Assembly (NCBI GenBank): GCA_958414155.1 | Contig: CATYWI010000084.1 | Location: 1-6,124 of the forward strand | DNA: 6,124 bases | Direction of reading: 5' to 3' | Source: an uncultured Anaerotruncus sp. | GTDB taxonomy: Bacteria > Bacillota_A > Clostridia > Oscillospirales > CAG-272 | Shown here: in pieces, positions 1 through 4,357 of the stretch | How the letters are laid out: the number at the start of each line of letters is the position of its first letter | Position numbering within the stretch: the stretch's first letter is position 1 | Notes under the pieces: model-generated | What the model saw: the letters and a program-made list of their open reading frames with translations, nothing else | Told to the model about the DNA's origin: nothing | Databases searched by the model: none | Translations under genes and position numbers: made by a program

Positions 1-46
1 AGCCGTTTGCAAGCACCACTTTAAGGTGTTCGGATAGCTTGGTTGT

Positions 47-122
47 TGGTGACCCATCGGAGACTCGAACTCCGGACACCTTGATTAAAAGTCAAGTGCT
101 CTACCGTCTGAGCTAATGAGTC
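47..122 (-). tRNA. tRNA-Lys (anticodon UUU)
   Basis: Read on the minus strand, this 76-nt segment folds into a complete cloverleaf. The acceptor stem is GACTCAT/ATGGGTC with one G-T pair, the D stem is GCTC/GAGC, and the anticodon stem CTTGA/TCAAG closes the loop CTTTTAA. The variable loop is GTGTC and the T stem CGGAG/CTCCG closes TTCGAGT. The discriminator is A and the terminal CCA is encoded in the DNA (plus strand 47-49). Anticodon TTT reads lysine AAA/AAG. All arms have standard lengths, so the gene appears intact. The 46 nt downstream (1-46) show no further tRNA and only a weak 4-bp hairpin, so the transcript end is not visible. Confidence 0.98.
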
Positions 123-175
123 ACACCGGCACCCGTAAAATGCGAATTATGTTCCCCATCTCCGAATGCTAATAT

Positions 176-204
176 ATGATATCACAAATCACGCTGTTTG
201 TCAA
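176..204 (-). promoter_or_regulatory. Sigma-A promoter of the tRNA-Lys gene
   Basis: On the minus strand a perfect -35 TTGACA (plus 199-204) is followed after exactly 17 nt by the -10 hexamer TATCAT (plus 176-181), five of six matches to TATAAT. Transcription would start near 168-170, leaving a leader of about 45 nt before the mature tRNA at 122. A near-consensus promoter suits a stable RNA gene. Confidence 0.85.
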
Positions 205-243
205 TATTTTTTTTGATTTTTCTCGTTTTTTTCTGATTTTTTT
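205..243 (-). promoter_or_regulatory. A-tract (UP-element-like) region upstream of the tRNA promoter
   Basis: Immediately upstream of the tRNA -35 box, the minus strand carries four A-tracts (T-tracts on plus at 207-214, 217-221, 226-232 and 237-243). Their centres are about 9-11 bp apart, close to one helical turn. Such tracts are known to bend DNA and to act as UP elements contacting the RNA polymerase alpha C-terminal domain at stable-RNA promoters. The role here is inferred from position and composition. No terminator for the upstream gene (stop at 265) is evident in 205-264, so read-through from that gene into the tRNA is possible. Confidence 0.5.
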
Positions 244-264
244 GCTCTGTGGTGTCAAAAATGA

Positions 265-1209
265 CTATCTGTAATATTCATATGCGTTAAAATAGCAGAC
301 CCTGCCGGTATCCCAACGCACACCGATGCAAACGCCCTGAGCCATGCCCGTAAGCCCGTAAACATATGCTCCTGCCGTTTCGTCACTCATGACCTCAGAC
401 GGTGGCGGCAGTGCTGCCGGGATCCCCTCATTGGAAAGAAAATCGGCGGCTATCCCGGCGCATTTCTGCTCGCTGAGCTTCTTTTCGCCGGCTGGGCGGT
501 CAAAATAAAGCTCAAGCAATTCTCCGCGTGAGCGCGAGACTGCCACCATGGTATTTTCGCCGCAAAGCACAAGCGCCGGTGGAAATCCAACGCCCCCTAC
601 CGGGTCAAGTACGGTATTGCTACCAAAATATGCGCGCGCTTTAGCTTCAAGCGCCGCATCGGTATAAGCAGCGGCAGCGTTCAAACCGTCAAAGCCTCGG
701 TCATTTTCCTCTGTATCGCTGCTGTCGGTCGGAATTTTTTCGATTTTTTCTATCTCCGCCGCTACATCATCTGCTCCGAGCGCTTCCTCAAGGCTTTTGA
801 GTCTTTGAGCGACATCACCCGGCAGTTCAACTTCACCGTGCAGACCGGCAACAACCGCAACACGGCACTCTTTGATGACATCAAACGCTCCCGGAGCGGC
901 ATCCCCCAGCCCCGCCTGCGTCAGTGCGGTCCCGGCGCCGGACAGCTCCTCAAGCGCCTCCGCGAGCGCGGCAGTACGCGCCGAGCTGTCCGATGCGTCC
1001 TCGGCAATCTGCAAAGCAGCGGATGCACTGCGCAGCTTTTCTCGCGCGTCCGCCAGCGCGAGGGCACGCATTGTCTCCGCTCCGTCTCTGTTTGCCCGCT
1101 TTGCCGCCGCAAAGACCACCGCGGAAACAGCCAGGGACAGGATACCGAGCGCCAGCGCGGTAGCACACATCCAGATCATTCCTTTTTTATTTTTTAGAAT
1201 TTCTTTCAT
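265..1209 (-). CDS. Membrane-anchored YpeB-like protein with PepSY-type C-terminal repeats
   Basis: Protein of 314 aa from the ATG at 1209; an adjacent in-frame GTG at 1212 would add one residue. The Shine-Dalgarno GAGGT (plus 1218-1222) lies 8 nt from the ATG and 5 nt from the GTG, so ATG is preferred. A short basic N-terminus precedes one transmembrane helix (about residues 11-36) without a lipobox or clear cleavage site. An Ala/Glu-rich, probably helical stretch (about 45-160) and an acidic linker (about 161-172) follow. The last 130 residues look like two PepSY-type units. The second has a pattern LSEQKxAxxAxxFLxxxGI ... GVxIxVxxDTGxVxxFNAxxYY, which resembles the C-terminus of spore germination protein YpeB, partner of cortex-lytic SleB. 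YpeB proteins are usually about 450 aa, so this is a short relative, and no sleB lies nearby in the window. Family assignment is from motif memory. Function in germination is inference, and a generic PepSY protein is the alternative. No convincing promoter was seen upstream. Confidence 0.6.
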   Translation of the reverse strand: MKEILKNKKGMIWMCATALALGILSLAVSAVVFAAAKRANRDGAETMRALALADAREKLRSASAALQIAEDASDSSARTAALAEALEELSGAGTALTQAGLGDAAPGAFDVIKECRVAVVAGLHGEVELPGDVAQRLKSLEEALGADDVAAEIEKIEKIPTDSSDTEENDRGFDGLNAAAAYTDAALEAKARAYFGSNTVLDPVGGVGFPPALVLCGENTMVAVSRSRGELLELYFDRPAGEKKLSEQKCAGIAADFLSNEGIPAALPPPSEVMSDETAGAYVYGLTGMAQGVCIGVRWDTGRVCYFNAYEYYR

Positions 1210-1295
1210 CACCCAAGACCTCGCTATTCGGTCTTATTTTGCCCTGCACGGTCAAAAAAAATCAAGAAATGATTTGAAAAATCGGCTTTTACCTA

Positions 1296-1324
1296 TTGAC
1301 AACGTAACAATGTTATGATATAAT
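1296..1324 (+). promoter_or_regulatory. Perfect-consensus promoter of the yhbD-bactofilin operon
   Basis: TTGACA (1296-1301) and TATAAT (1319-1324) are separated by exactly 17 nt, and TG at 1316-1317 adds an extended -10. Transcription would start near 1331, giving a leader of about 50 nt. A promoter this strong would be nearly constitutive if unregulated, which fits the repressor-type boxes laid over it. Confidence 0.9.
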
Positions 1325-1356
1325 ACCATCATAACATTGTTACGTAACGTTGTTAC
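1302..1356. promoter_or_regulatory. Three-box palindromic operator overlapping the promoter
   Basis: Three 13-bp boxes of form (G/A)TAAC-N3-GTTA(C/T) are visible at 1304-1316 (spacer between -35 and -10), 1331-1343 (at the predicted start site) and 1344-1356 (directly abutting the second). The third is a perfect GTAAC/GTTAC palindrome. Boxes 1 and 2 are also mirror images and form a perfect 18-bp inverted repeat, 1302-1319 against 1328-1345, separated by 8 bp that hold most of the -10 hexamer. Box centres are 27 and 13 bp apart. Binding here should block polymerase or reshape the promoter. The cognate protein is not proven; the product of the first gene downstream is the obvious candidate. 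Confidence 0.8.
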
Positions 1357-1382
1357 AGCAAAAATCAATGAAAGGAGCGCAT

Positions 1383-1796
1383 ATGAGCAACGATCTTATA
1401 ACAAAAAAGGATCTTCTCCTGAAGTACGGCATATCCTATGGGGCGCTTTACAGATGGAAGCGCATGGGTCTGATACCCGAGGATTGGTTTATAAAGCGCG
1501 CGGTGGCGACCGGTCAGGAAACATATTTTGACCGTGCGGCAATAACCGAACGCATTGAAACGATCCTTTCGTTGAAGGACACGATGTCACTTGAGGAGAT
1601 AGCGGCACGTCTCGGCGGAGAAAAAGTGACTTCCTCCCTGCCCTCGCCGACGCTCAGGCTTATCTGGCGGTCGGGCGAAAAGAACATTCCGCTCAACGAG
1701 ATCGAAGGGATCTTTCTGGTGAGTCCCCTCGGCGAAGCCATCGATATCACCGGAACCATTACAAAAATTGCAACGGAGGAATCCAAAAATGAATGA
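1383..1796 (+). CDS. yhbD: DUF4004 / YhbD-family MerR-like HTH protein
   Basis: Protein of 137 aa. The ATG at 1383 is chosen because AAAGGAG (1371-1377) sits 5 nt upstream; an earlier in-frame TTG at 1350 lies inside the operator and has no ribosome binding site. Residues 5-60 form a MerR-like winged helix-turn-helix: ITKKDLLLKYGISYGALYRW, then KRMGLIPEDWFIKR, then GQETYF and a helix ending near SLKD. A second short helical motif MSLEEIAARL follows at about 68-77. The C-terminal 55 residues (about 83-137) match nothing I recognise and could be a sensing or partner-binding part. The N-terminal pattern is that of Bacillus subtilis YhbD, which is encoded just upstream of the bactofilins YhbE and YhbF. 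The same order is seen here, with the next gene starting inside this one. DNA binding and autoregulation are inferred from the fold and the operator upstream. Confidence 0.85.
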   Translation: MSNDLITKKDLLLKYGISYGALYRWKRMGLIPEDWFIKRAVATGQETYFDRAAITERIETILSLKDTMSLEEIAARLGGEKVTSSLPSPTLRLIWRSGEKNIPLNEIEGIFLVSPLGEAIDITGTITKIATEESKNE

Positions 1797-2508
1797 TATC
1801 AGGATCAGCGGCTCCGGCTCGGTCGGCGGCGGCGAATACAACAGCGTACACATAAGCGGCTCCGGTCGCATAAACGGGTCGGTAACGTGCAAGACCTTTG
1901 CGTCCTCCGGAAGCTCACGCATTAAGGGCGGCATAAAATGCGACGAATTTGCATCGTCAGGCTCCTCACACATCGAAGAGAGCGTTGACTGCTCCGGCAC
2001 ATTTTCCATATCGGGTGCCGCTCATATCGACGGCGACCTGCACAGTGACACGGCAAAATGCTCGGGAAGTCTGTCTGTCGGAAAGAACATCGACATTCGC
2101 GAGGGGCGTTTTTCCGGTTCACTGTCTGCCGAAGGCGATATTGCCGCAGAAAAGGTGACATTGAGCGGCGCGGCGCGCATCAAGGGACTTTTGAACGCCG
2201 AAACAGTTGAGATAAATGTCGGGCTTGGCAACATGCCTGTTGAAATAGGCTCAGTCGGCGGCGGAAGCATAACGGTAAAGTGCAAAAGCGGCGGGAACGT
2301 ATTCGGATTCTTTAAAATGAGAGATATAATATTTATGAAGACGACCTCCATTGAAGCCGACCGCGTGGAGCTTGAATGCACCGAAGCAGACATTGTGCGT
2401 GCGACGGACGTTGTGATAGGCGATTCGTGCAGGATAGGAACGGTGGAATACAGCGGTTCGATAACTGTGAGCGAAAACGCCAAGGTGAAAGAGACTGTAA
2501 AGGTATAA
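1789..2508 (+). CDS. Bactofilin / polymer-forming cytoskeletal protein (YhbE/YhbF-like)
   Basis: Protein of 239 aa, start ATG at 1789 overlapping the previous stop by 8 nt. GGAGG at 1775-1779, 9 nt upstream, supports this start and suggests translational coupling. Residues 5-140 are eight consecutive rungs, six of them exactly 17 residues (the first is 16, the fourth 18), with pattern xxSGxxxIxGxIxxxxx, as expected for a right-handed beta-helix such as bactofilins form. Residues 141-239 depart from this spacing (GSVGGGSITVKC, then IEADRVELECTEADIV, then VIGDSCRIGTVEYSG), also typical of the Firmicute YhbE/YhbF branch as I recall it. Bactofilins self-assemble into filaments without nucleotides. 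In B. subtilis BacE/BacF (YhbE/YhbF) are needed for flagellar assembly. Only one bactofilin is present here instead of a pair, followed at once by a terminator. No membrane segment or signal peptide is visible, so it is expected to be cytoplasmic. Confidence 0.85.
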   Translation: MNDIRISGSGSVGGGEYNSVHISGSGRINGSVTCKTFASSGSSRIKGGIKCDEFASSGSSHIEESVDCSGTFSISGAAHIDGDLHSDTAKCSGSLSVGKNIDIREGRFSGSLSAEGDIAAEKVTLSGAARIKGLLNAETVEINVGLGNMPVEIGSVGGGSITVKCKSGGNVFGFFKMRDIIFMKTTSIEADRVELECTEADIVRATDVVIGDSCRIGTVEYSGSITVSENAKVKETVKV

Positions 2509-2515
2509 AATAAAC

Positions 2516-2552
2516 GGGGGTAAAAAACTCAAATTGAGTTTTTTTACCCCCC
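2516..2552 (+). terminator. Terminator-like hairpin after the bactofilin gene
   Basis: Starting 8 nt after the bactofilin stop, GGGGGTAAAAAACTC (2516-2530) pairs with GAGTTTTTTTACCCCC (2536-2551), with one extra T on the 3' side. The A6 and T7 tracts lie inside the long stem, so the core CTC/GAG hairpin with flanking A and T tracts could terminate in either direction. Confidence 0.7.
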
Positions 2553-2566
2553 AACGACATTGGTCC

Positions 2567-2589
2567 CGGCGGCTGAACACCGCCGTTTT
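2567..2589 (+). terminator. GC-rich hairpin followed by T4
   Basis: CGGCGG (2567-2572) pairs with CCGCCG (2580-2585) around a 7-nt loop and is followed by TTTT (2586-2589). The U-tract is short, so this is a weak backup terminator at best. Confidence 0.4.
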
Positions 2590-2620
2590 GCCGCCAAGAA
2601 AAGCGAAAAACAAAGATACG

Positions 2621-2637
2621 GGTCGGCAAAAACGACC
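2621..2637. other. Small stem-loop
   Basis: GGTCG (2621-2625) pairs with CGACC (2633-2637) around GCAAAAA. There is no T-tract; it is one of a tandem series of hairpins in this junction and its role is unknown. Confidence 0.3.
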
Positions 2638-2648
2638 AAGATCGCATC

Positions 2649-2678
2649 AAAAATGCCGGTATCACGACCGGCATTTTT
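2649..2678. terminator. Bidirectional intrinsic terminator
   Basis: AAAAATGCCGGT (2649-2660) and ACCGGCATTTTT (2667-2678) form a perfect 12-bp stem around ATCACG. A5 on one side and T5 on the other make it work in both directions. It is the best terminator for the minus-strand cupin gene (stop at 2736) and a second stop for the bactofilin operon. Confidence 0.8.
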
Positions 2679-2679
2679 G

Positions 2680-2721
2680 AGTGGCTGTTAAAAACATCGG
2701 GTTTTTAACAGCCACTTTTTT
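2680..2721 (+). terminator. Strong intrinsic terminator, plus strand
   Basis: AGTGGCTGTTAAAAAC (2680-2695) pairs perfectly over 16 bp with GTTTTTAACAGCCACT (2701-2716) around ATCGG, followed by five further Ts (2717-2721). On the minus strand no T-tract follows the stem, so it acts mainly on rightward transcription and shields the cupin gene. Confidence 0.85.
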
Positions 2722-2735
2722 GTATGCGTGAGCGG

Positions 2736-3101
2736 TCAATACATATATTCCGAATTTTCGGGACCGGTCGAATGGTTTTCGACGATAAGCAGCTTTGCGT
2801 CGCGGCTCACCTTGACACGATGCCAGACCCCTGCACGCACATTGTAAATGCGCTCCGGTTCAAGCTGCACCGGCTTTTTGTCGGTCCCGATCTCAAGCAC
2901 CGCCGTCCCGGAAAGCAAAACAAACACCTCATCGGTGAGCATGTGGCGCTCGGGCGGAAAATCCGATGAAAAATCAAATTTTTCAGCCCAATTGAGAAAA
3001 GCAACGCGCCATTCGCCGTAATGCATGGTGCGTTCATAGCCGCTTCCCGTATGCTCATACACTTCAAGTCCGTCCGGGATCCCGTTAAGTTCAATCTTCA
3101 T
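2736..3101 (-). CDS. Small cupin-domain protein
   Basis: Protein of 121 aa; ATG at 3101 with GGAGGAA (plus 3107-3113), the GGAGG core 7 nt upstream. It is one cupin beta-barrel filling the whole protein. Motif 1 is RHMLTDEVFVLLSG (52-65) and motif 2 YNVRAGVWHRVKVS (86-99) with IVEN at 106-109. Candidate metal ligands are H53, E58 and H94. The classical HxH of motif 1 is reduced to a single His (H-M-L), so metal binding may be incomplete or altered. The N-terminal part (GLEVYEHTGSGYERTMHYGEWRVAFLNW, residues 11-38) is shared, as I recall, with a group of uncharacterised clostridial cupins. No substrate can be named; sugar-isomerase-like, small-molecule sensing or structural roles are all possible. 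It has its own consensus promoter, divergent from the kinase gene, and a terminator at 2649-2678. Confidence 0.85.
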   Translation of the reverse strand: MKIELNGIPDGLEVYEHTGSGYERTMHYGEWRVAFLNWAEKFDFSSDFPPERHMLTDEVFVLLSGTAVLEIGTDKKPVQLEPERIYNVRAGVWHRVKVSRDAKLLIVENHSTGPENSEYMY

Positions 3102-3122
3102 GTCAGTTCCTCCGATGCAGAT

Positions 3123-3151
3123 ATTATATACCGTTCGGCATTCAATGTCAA
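3123..3151 (-). promoter_or_regulatory. Perfect-consensus promoter of the cupin gene
   Basis: On the minus strand TTGACA (plus 3146-3151) and TATAAT (plus 3123-3128) are spaced by exactly 17 nt. The start site would be near 3116, giving a very short leader with the Shine-Dalgarno almost at the RNA 5' end. Confidence 0.88.
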
Positions 3152-3200
3152 GCCAATATGCGTCAGAAGACAGAAATTCGACATTTTTTTCGTTCTTCTA

Positions 3201-3229
3201 TTGATTTTTCTGCTGTATTATGATACAAT
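3201..3229 (+). promoter_or_regulatory. Promoter of the lipid kinase gene
   Basis: TTGATT (3201-3206), a 17-nt spacer and TACAAT (3224-3229) with TG one base upstream of the -10 (3221-3222, extended -10). Transcription would start near 3236, immediately before the candidate LexA box. It is divergent from the cupin promoter, with the two -35 boxes about 50 bp apart. Confidence 0.75.
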
Positions 3230-3239
3230 ATGATTATAT

Positions 3240-3253
3240 CGAACGTTTGTTCT
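3240..3253. promoter_or_regulatory. Candidate LexA (SOS) box
   Basis: CGAACGTTTGTTCT matches the Bacillus/Clostridium SOS box CGAACRNRYGTTYC at 12 of 14 positions, including both CGAAC and GTTC half-site cores. It lies about 10 nt downstream of the -10 of the kinase promoter, where a bound repressor would block initiation. LexA itself is not in the window, and a 12/14 match can arise by chance in a genome, so this is a candidate. Confidence 0.5.
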
Positions 3254-3274
3254 AAAATTCAGGAAGGCGAACTT

Positions 3275-4117
3275 ATGGTACATATACTTTTTAATCCGCT
3301 TGCCAACAACAGCACCGGCAAGGATGCCGCCATCAAATTGCAGAAAGAGCGCTTCCCAGACGCAGAACTGACCGATCTTATCGGGCTTGACGTATGCGCG
3401 TTTATTGACACACTGGGTAAGGACGACGAAATAATTATTTGCGGCGGCGACGGTACGTTGAGCCGCTTTGCCAACGATGTTCACGGCAAGGAAATTCCCT
3501 GCACTGTCAGGCTGTTTGGTGCCGGAACCGGCAACGACTTTTTGAAGGACATTGAAAGCGAAGTAACGGACAACATTGCCACGGTAAACAAATATCTCAC
3601 CGGTCTCCCCACCGTCAAGGTGAACGGGATCGAACGCAAATTTATAAACGGTATAGGCTACGGCATTGACGGAACTGCGTGCGAGGTCGCCGACGACATG
3701 AAGCTGCGCGGAGAAACGGATATAAACTATGCCAGGATATCAATAGGTCTTTGCCTTGGAAAATACAAATGCCCGAATGCAAAGGTGACAGTTGACGGAC
3801 GTGTAATGCAGTTCCGCCATGTGTGGCTCGCCTCTGCCATGAAGGGCAGATTTTACGGCGGCGGAATGATGGTAGCTCCCGCGCAGGACAGAAACAGCAA
3901 GGTAATGAGCTGTGTAGTTTTGCACGATTCGGGCAGACTGCACACGCTGGCGGTGTTCCCCGGTCTGTTTTCCGGCACACATGTAAAGCACCAAAAGATA
4001 GTTACCGTTTTGACGGGCAAAGAAATAACGGTAGAATTTGACCGCCCGAATGCATTACAGATCGACGGCGACACTGTGCGGGGCGTAAGAAAATACTCGG
4101 CAAAAATGCCGGAGTAA
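3275..4117 (+). CDS. Diacylglycerol kinase / lipid kinase family protein
   Basis: Protein of 280 aa. ATG at 3275 is preferred because AGGAAGG (3261-3267) lies 7 nt upstream; an in-frame ATG at 3230 falls at the -10/start-site boundary and would be outside the mRNA. The DAGK catalytic fold is clear: N7-P8 near the N-terminus, nucleotide-binding ICGGDGT (55-61), FGAGTGNDF (81-89), NGIGYGIDG (125-133), YGGGMMVAPAQ (194-204) and QIDGD (262-266). These enzymes phosphorylate diacylglycerol, or related lipids, to phosphatidic acid at the inner membrane face; in Gram-positives DgkB recycles diacylglycerol from lipoteichoic acid synthesis. Oddities: the usual DGE near the C-terminus is DGD, and the usual DG following the AP-A motif is replaced by NS (DRNSKV), so substrate or activity may differ. 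It is a single-gene unit with its own promoter, a possible LexA box and a downstream terminator at 4146-4188. Confidence 0.85.
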   Translation: MVHILFNPLANNSTGKDAAIKLQKERFPDAELTDLIGLDVCAFIDTLGKDDEIIICGGDGTLSRFANDVHGKEIPCTVRLFGAGTGNDFLKDIESEVTDNIATVNKYLTGLPTVKVNGIERKFINGIGYGIDGTACEVADDMKLRGETDINYARISIGLCLGKYKCPNAKVTVDGRVMQFRHVWLASAMKGRFYGGGMMVAPAQDRNSKVMSCVVLHDSGRLHTLAVFPGLFSGTHVKHQKIVTVLTGKEITVEFDRPNALQIDGDTVRGVRKYSAKMPE

Positions 4118-4120
4118 ACA

Positions 4121-4138
4121 AAAAGCCGCCGCAGGCGG
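4121..4138 (-). terminator. Minus-strand terminator-like hairpin
   Basis: On the minus strand CCGCC-TGC-GGCGG (plus 4126-4138) is followed by C and then T4 or more (plus 4121-4124, with A at 4120 after one C). It lies directly after the kinase stop and faces leftward transcripts. The stem is only 5 bp. Confidence 0.45.
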
Positions 4139-4145
4139 TAAATAC

Positions 4146-4188
4146 AATAAAAGCGGAAGCGATGACGAGCATCGGTTCCGCTTTTATT
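4146..4188. terminator. Long bidirectional terminator hairpin
   Basis: AATAAAAGCGGAA (4146-4158) and TTCCGCTTTTATT (4176-4188) form a perfect 13-bp outer stem. After one G/G mismatch an inner stem CGATG (4160-4164) / CATCG (4170-4174) closes ACGAG. A4 before and T4 after the GCGGAA core allow termination of both the kinase gene (plus) and transcripts from the dockerin gene (minus). Confidence 0.8.
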
Positions 4189-4215
4189 ATACCTGAAGAA
4201 GAGACCTTCAGGTAT
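4189..4215. other. Stem-loop adjoining the terminator
   Basis: ATACCTGAAG (4189-4198) and CTTCAGGTAT (4206-4215) form a perfect 10-bp stem around AAGAGAC. It abuts the 4146-4188 hairpin with no gap and is AT-rich on its right side. It may be part of a structured minus-strand 3' region. Confidence 0.45.
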
Positions 4216-4223
4216 TATATTAT

Positions 4224-4276
4224 ATTCCTTTTCCGCAGGTACCGCGCGGACGCGGTACCCACGGGATTTCAGGAAT
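4224..4276 (-). other. Candidate structured RNA element, minus strand
   Basis: GGTACCGCG (4238-4246) and CGCGGTACC (4251-4259) form a perfect 9-bp stem around CGGA. On the minus-strand RNA the stem extends to 14 bp (plus 4233-4246 with 4251-4264) through two G-U pairs. On the plus strand those two positions are C-A and A-C mismatches, so the structure favours minus-strand RNA. An outer 5-bp stem (plus 4224-4228 with 4272-4276) encloses an internal loop. It would lie in the 3' region of the dockerin-gene transcript or in a separate small RNA. No known RNA family is recognised. Confidence 0.35.
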
Positions 4277-4293
4277 GCAGTTAGTTTATCCAA

Positions 4294-4318
4294 CCTGCTG
4301 CCACTGCATGACAGCAGG
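4294..4318. other. Stem-loop with a loop able to form a pseudoknot
   Basis: CCTGCTG (4294-4300) and CAGCAGG (4312-4318) form a 7-bp stem with an 11-nt loop. Seven loop bases (4303-4309, ACTGCAT) are complementary to 4275-4281 (ATGCAGT), which would give a pseudoknot overlapping the outer stem of the neighbouring element by two bases. Confidence 0.35.
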
Positions 4319-4325
4319 CATTTTA

Positions 4326-4342
4326 TCTCACTTACCGTGAGA
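4326..4342. other. Small stem-loop after the dockerin gene
   Basis: TCTCAC (4326-4331) and GTGAGA (4337-4342) form a 6-bp stem around TTACC, 15 nt past the stop codon of the minus-strand gene. It is followed on the minus strand by TAAAAT and not by a U-tract, so it is a poor terminator. Confidence 0.35.
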
Positions 4343-4357
4343 GGATCGCTTTATAAC

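Noticed and set aside
1..46. Possible second tRNA downstream of tRNA-Lys
   Set aside because: A 4-bp CACC/GGTG stem with a 7-nt loop resembles an anticodon arm, but no D arm or acceptor stem can be placed.
805..1318. Plus-strand open frames opposite the YpeB-like gene
   Set aside because: They are low-complexity Ser/Ala/Arg-rich shadows of the Ala-rich minus-strand gene, without ribosome binding sites or recognisable domains.
1350..1382. Earlier TTG start for the DUF4004 protein
   Set aside because: It lies inside the operator with no Shine-Dalgarno; AAAGGAG before the ATG at 1383 and the family N-terminus decide the start.
2022..2674. Minus-strand frames opposite the bactofilin gene and its terminator
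   Set aside because: They run across strong terminators and read antisense to a repeat protein with clear rung periodicity.
3230..3274. Upstream ATG for the lipid kinase
   Set aside because: It falls at the edge of the -10 box, before the predicted transcription start, and would add residues before the conserved NP motif.
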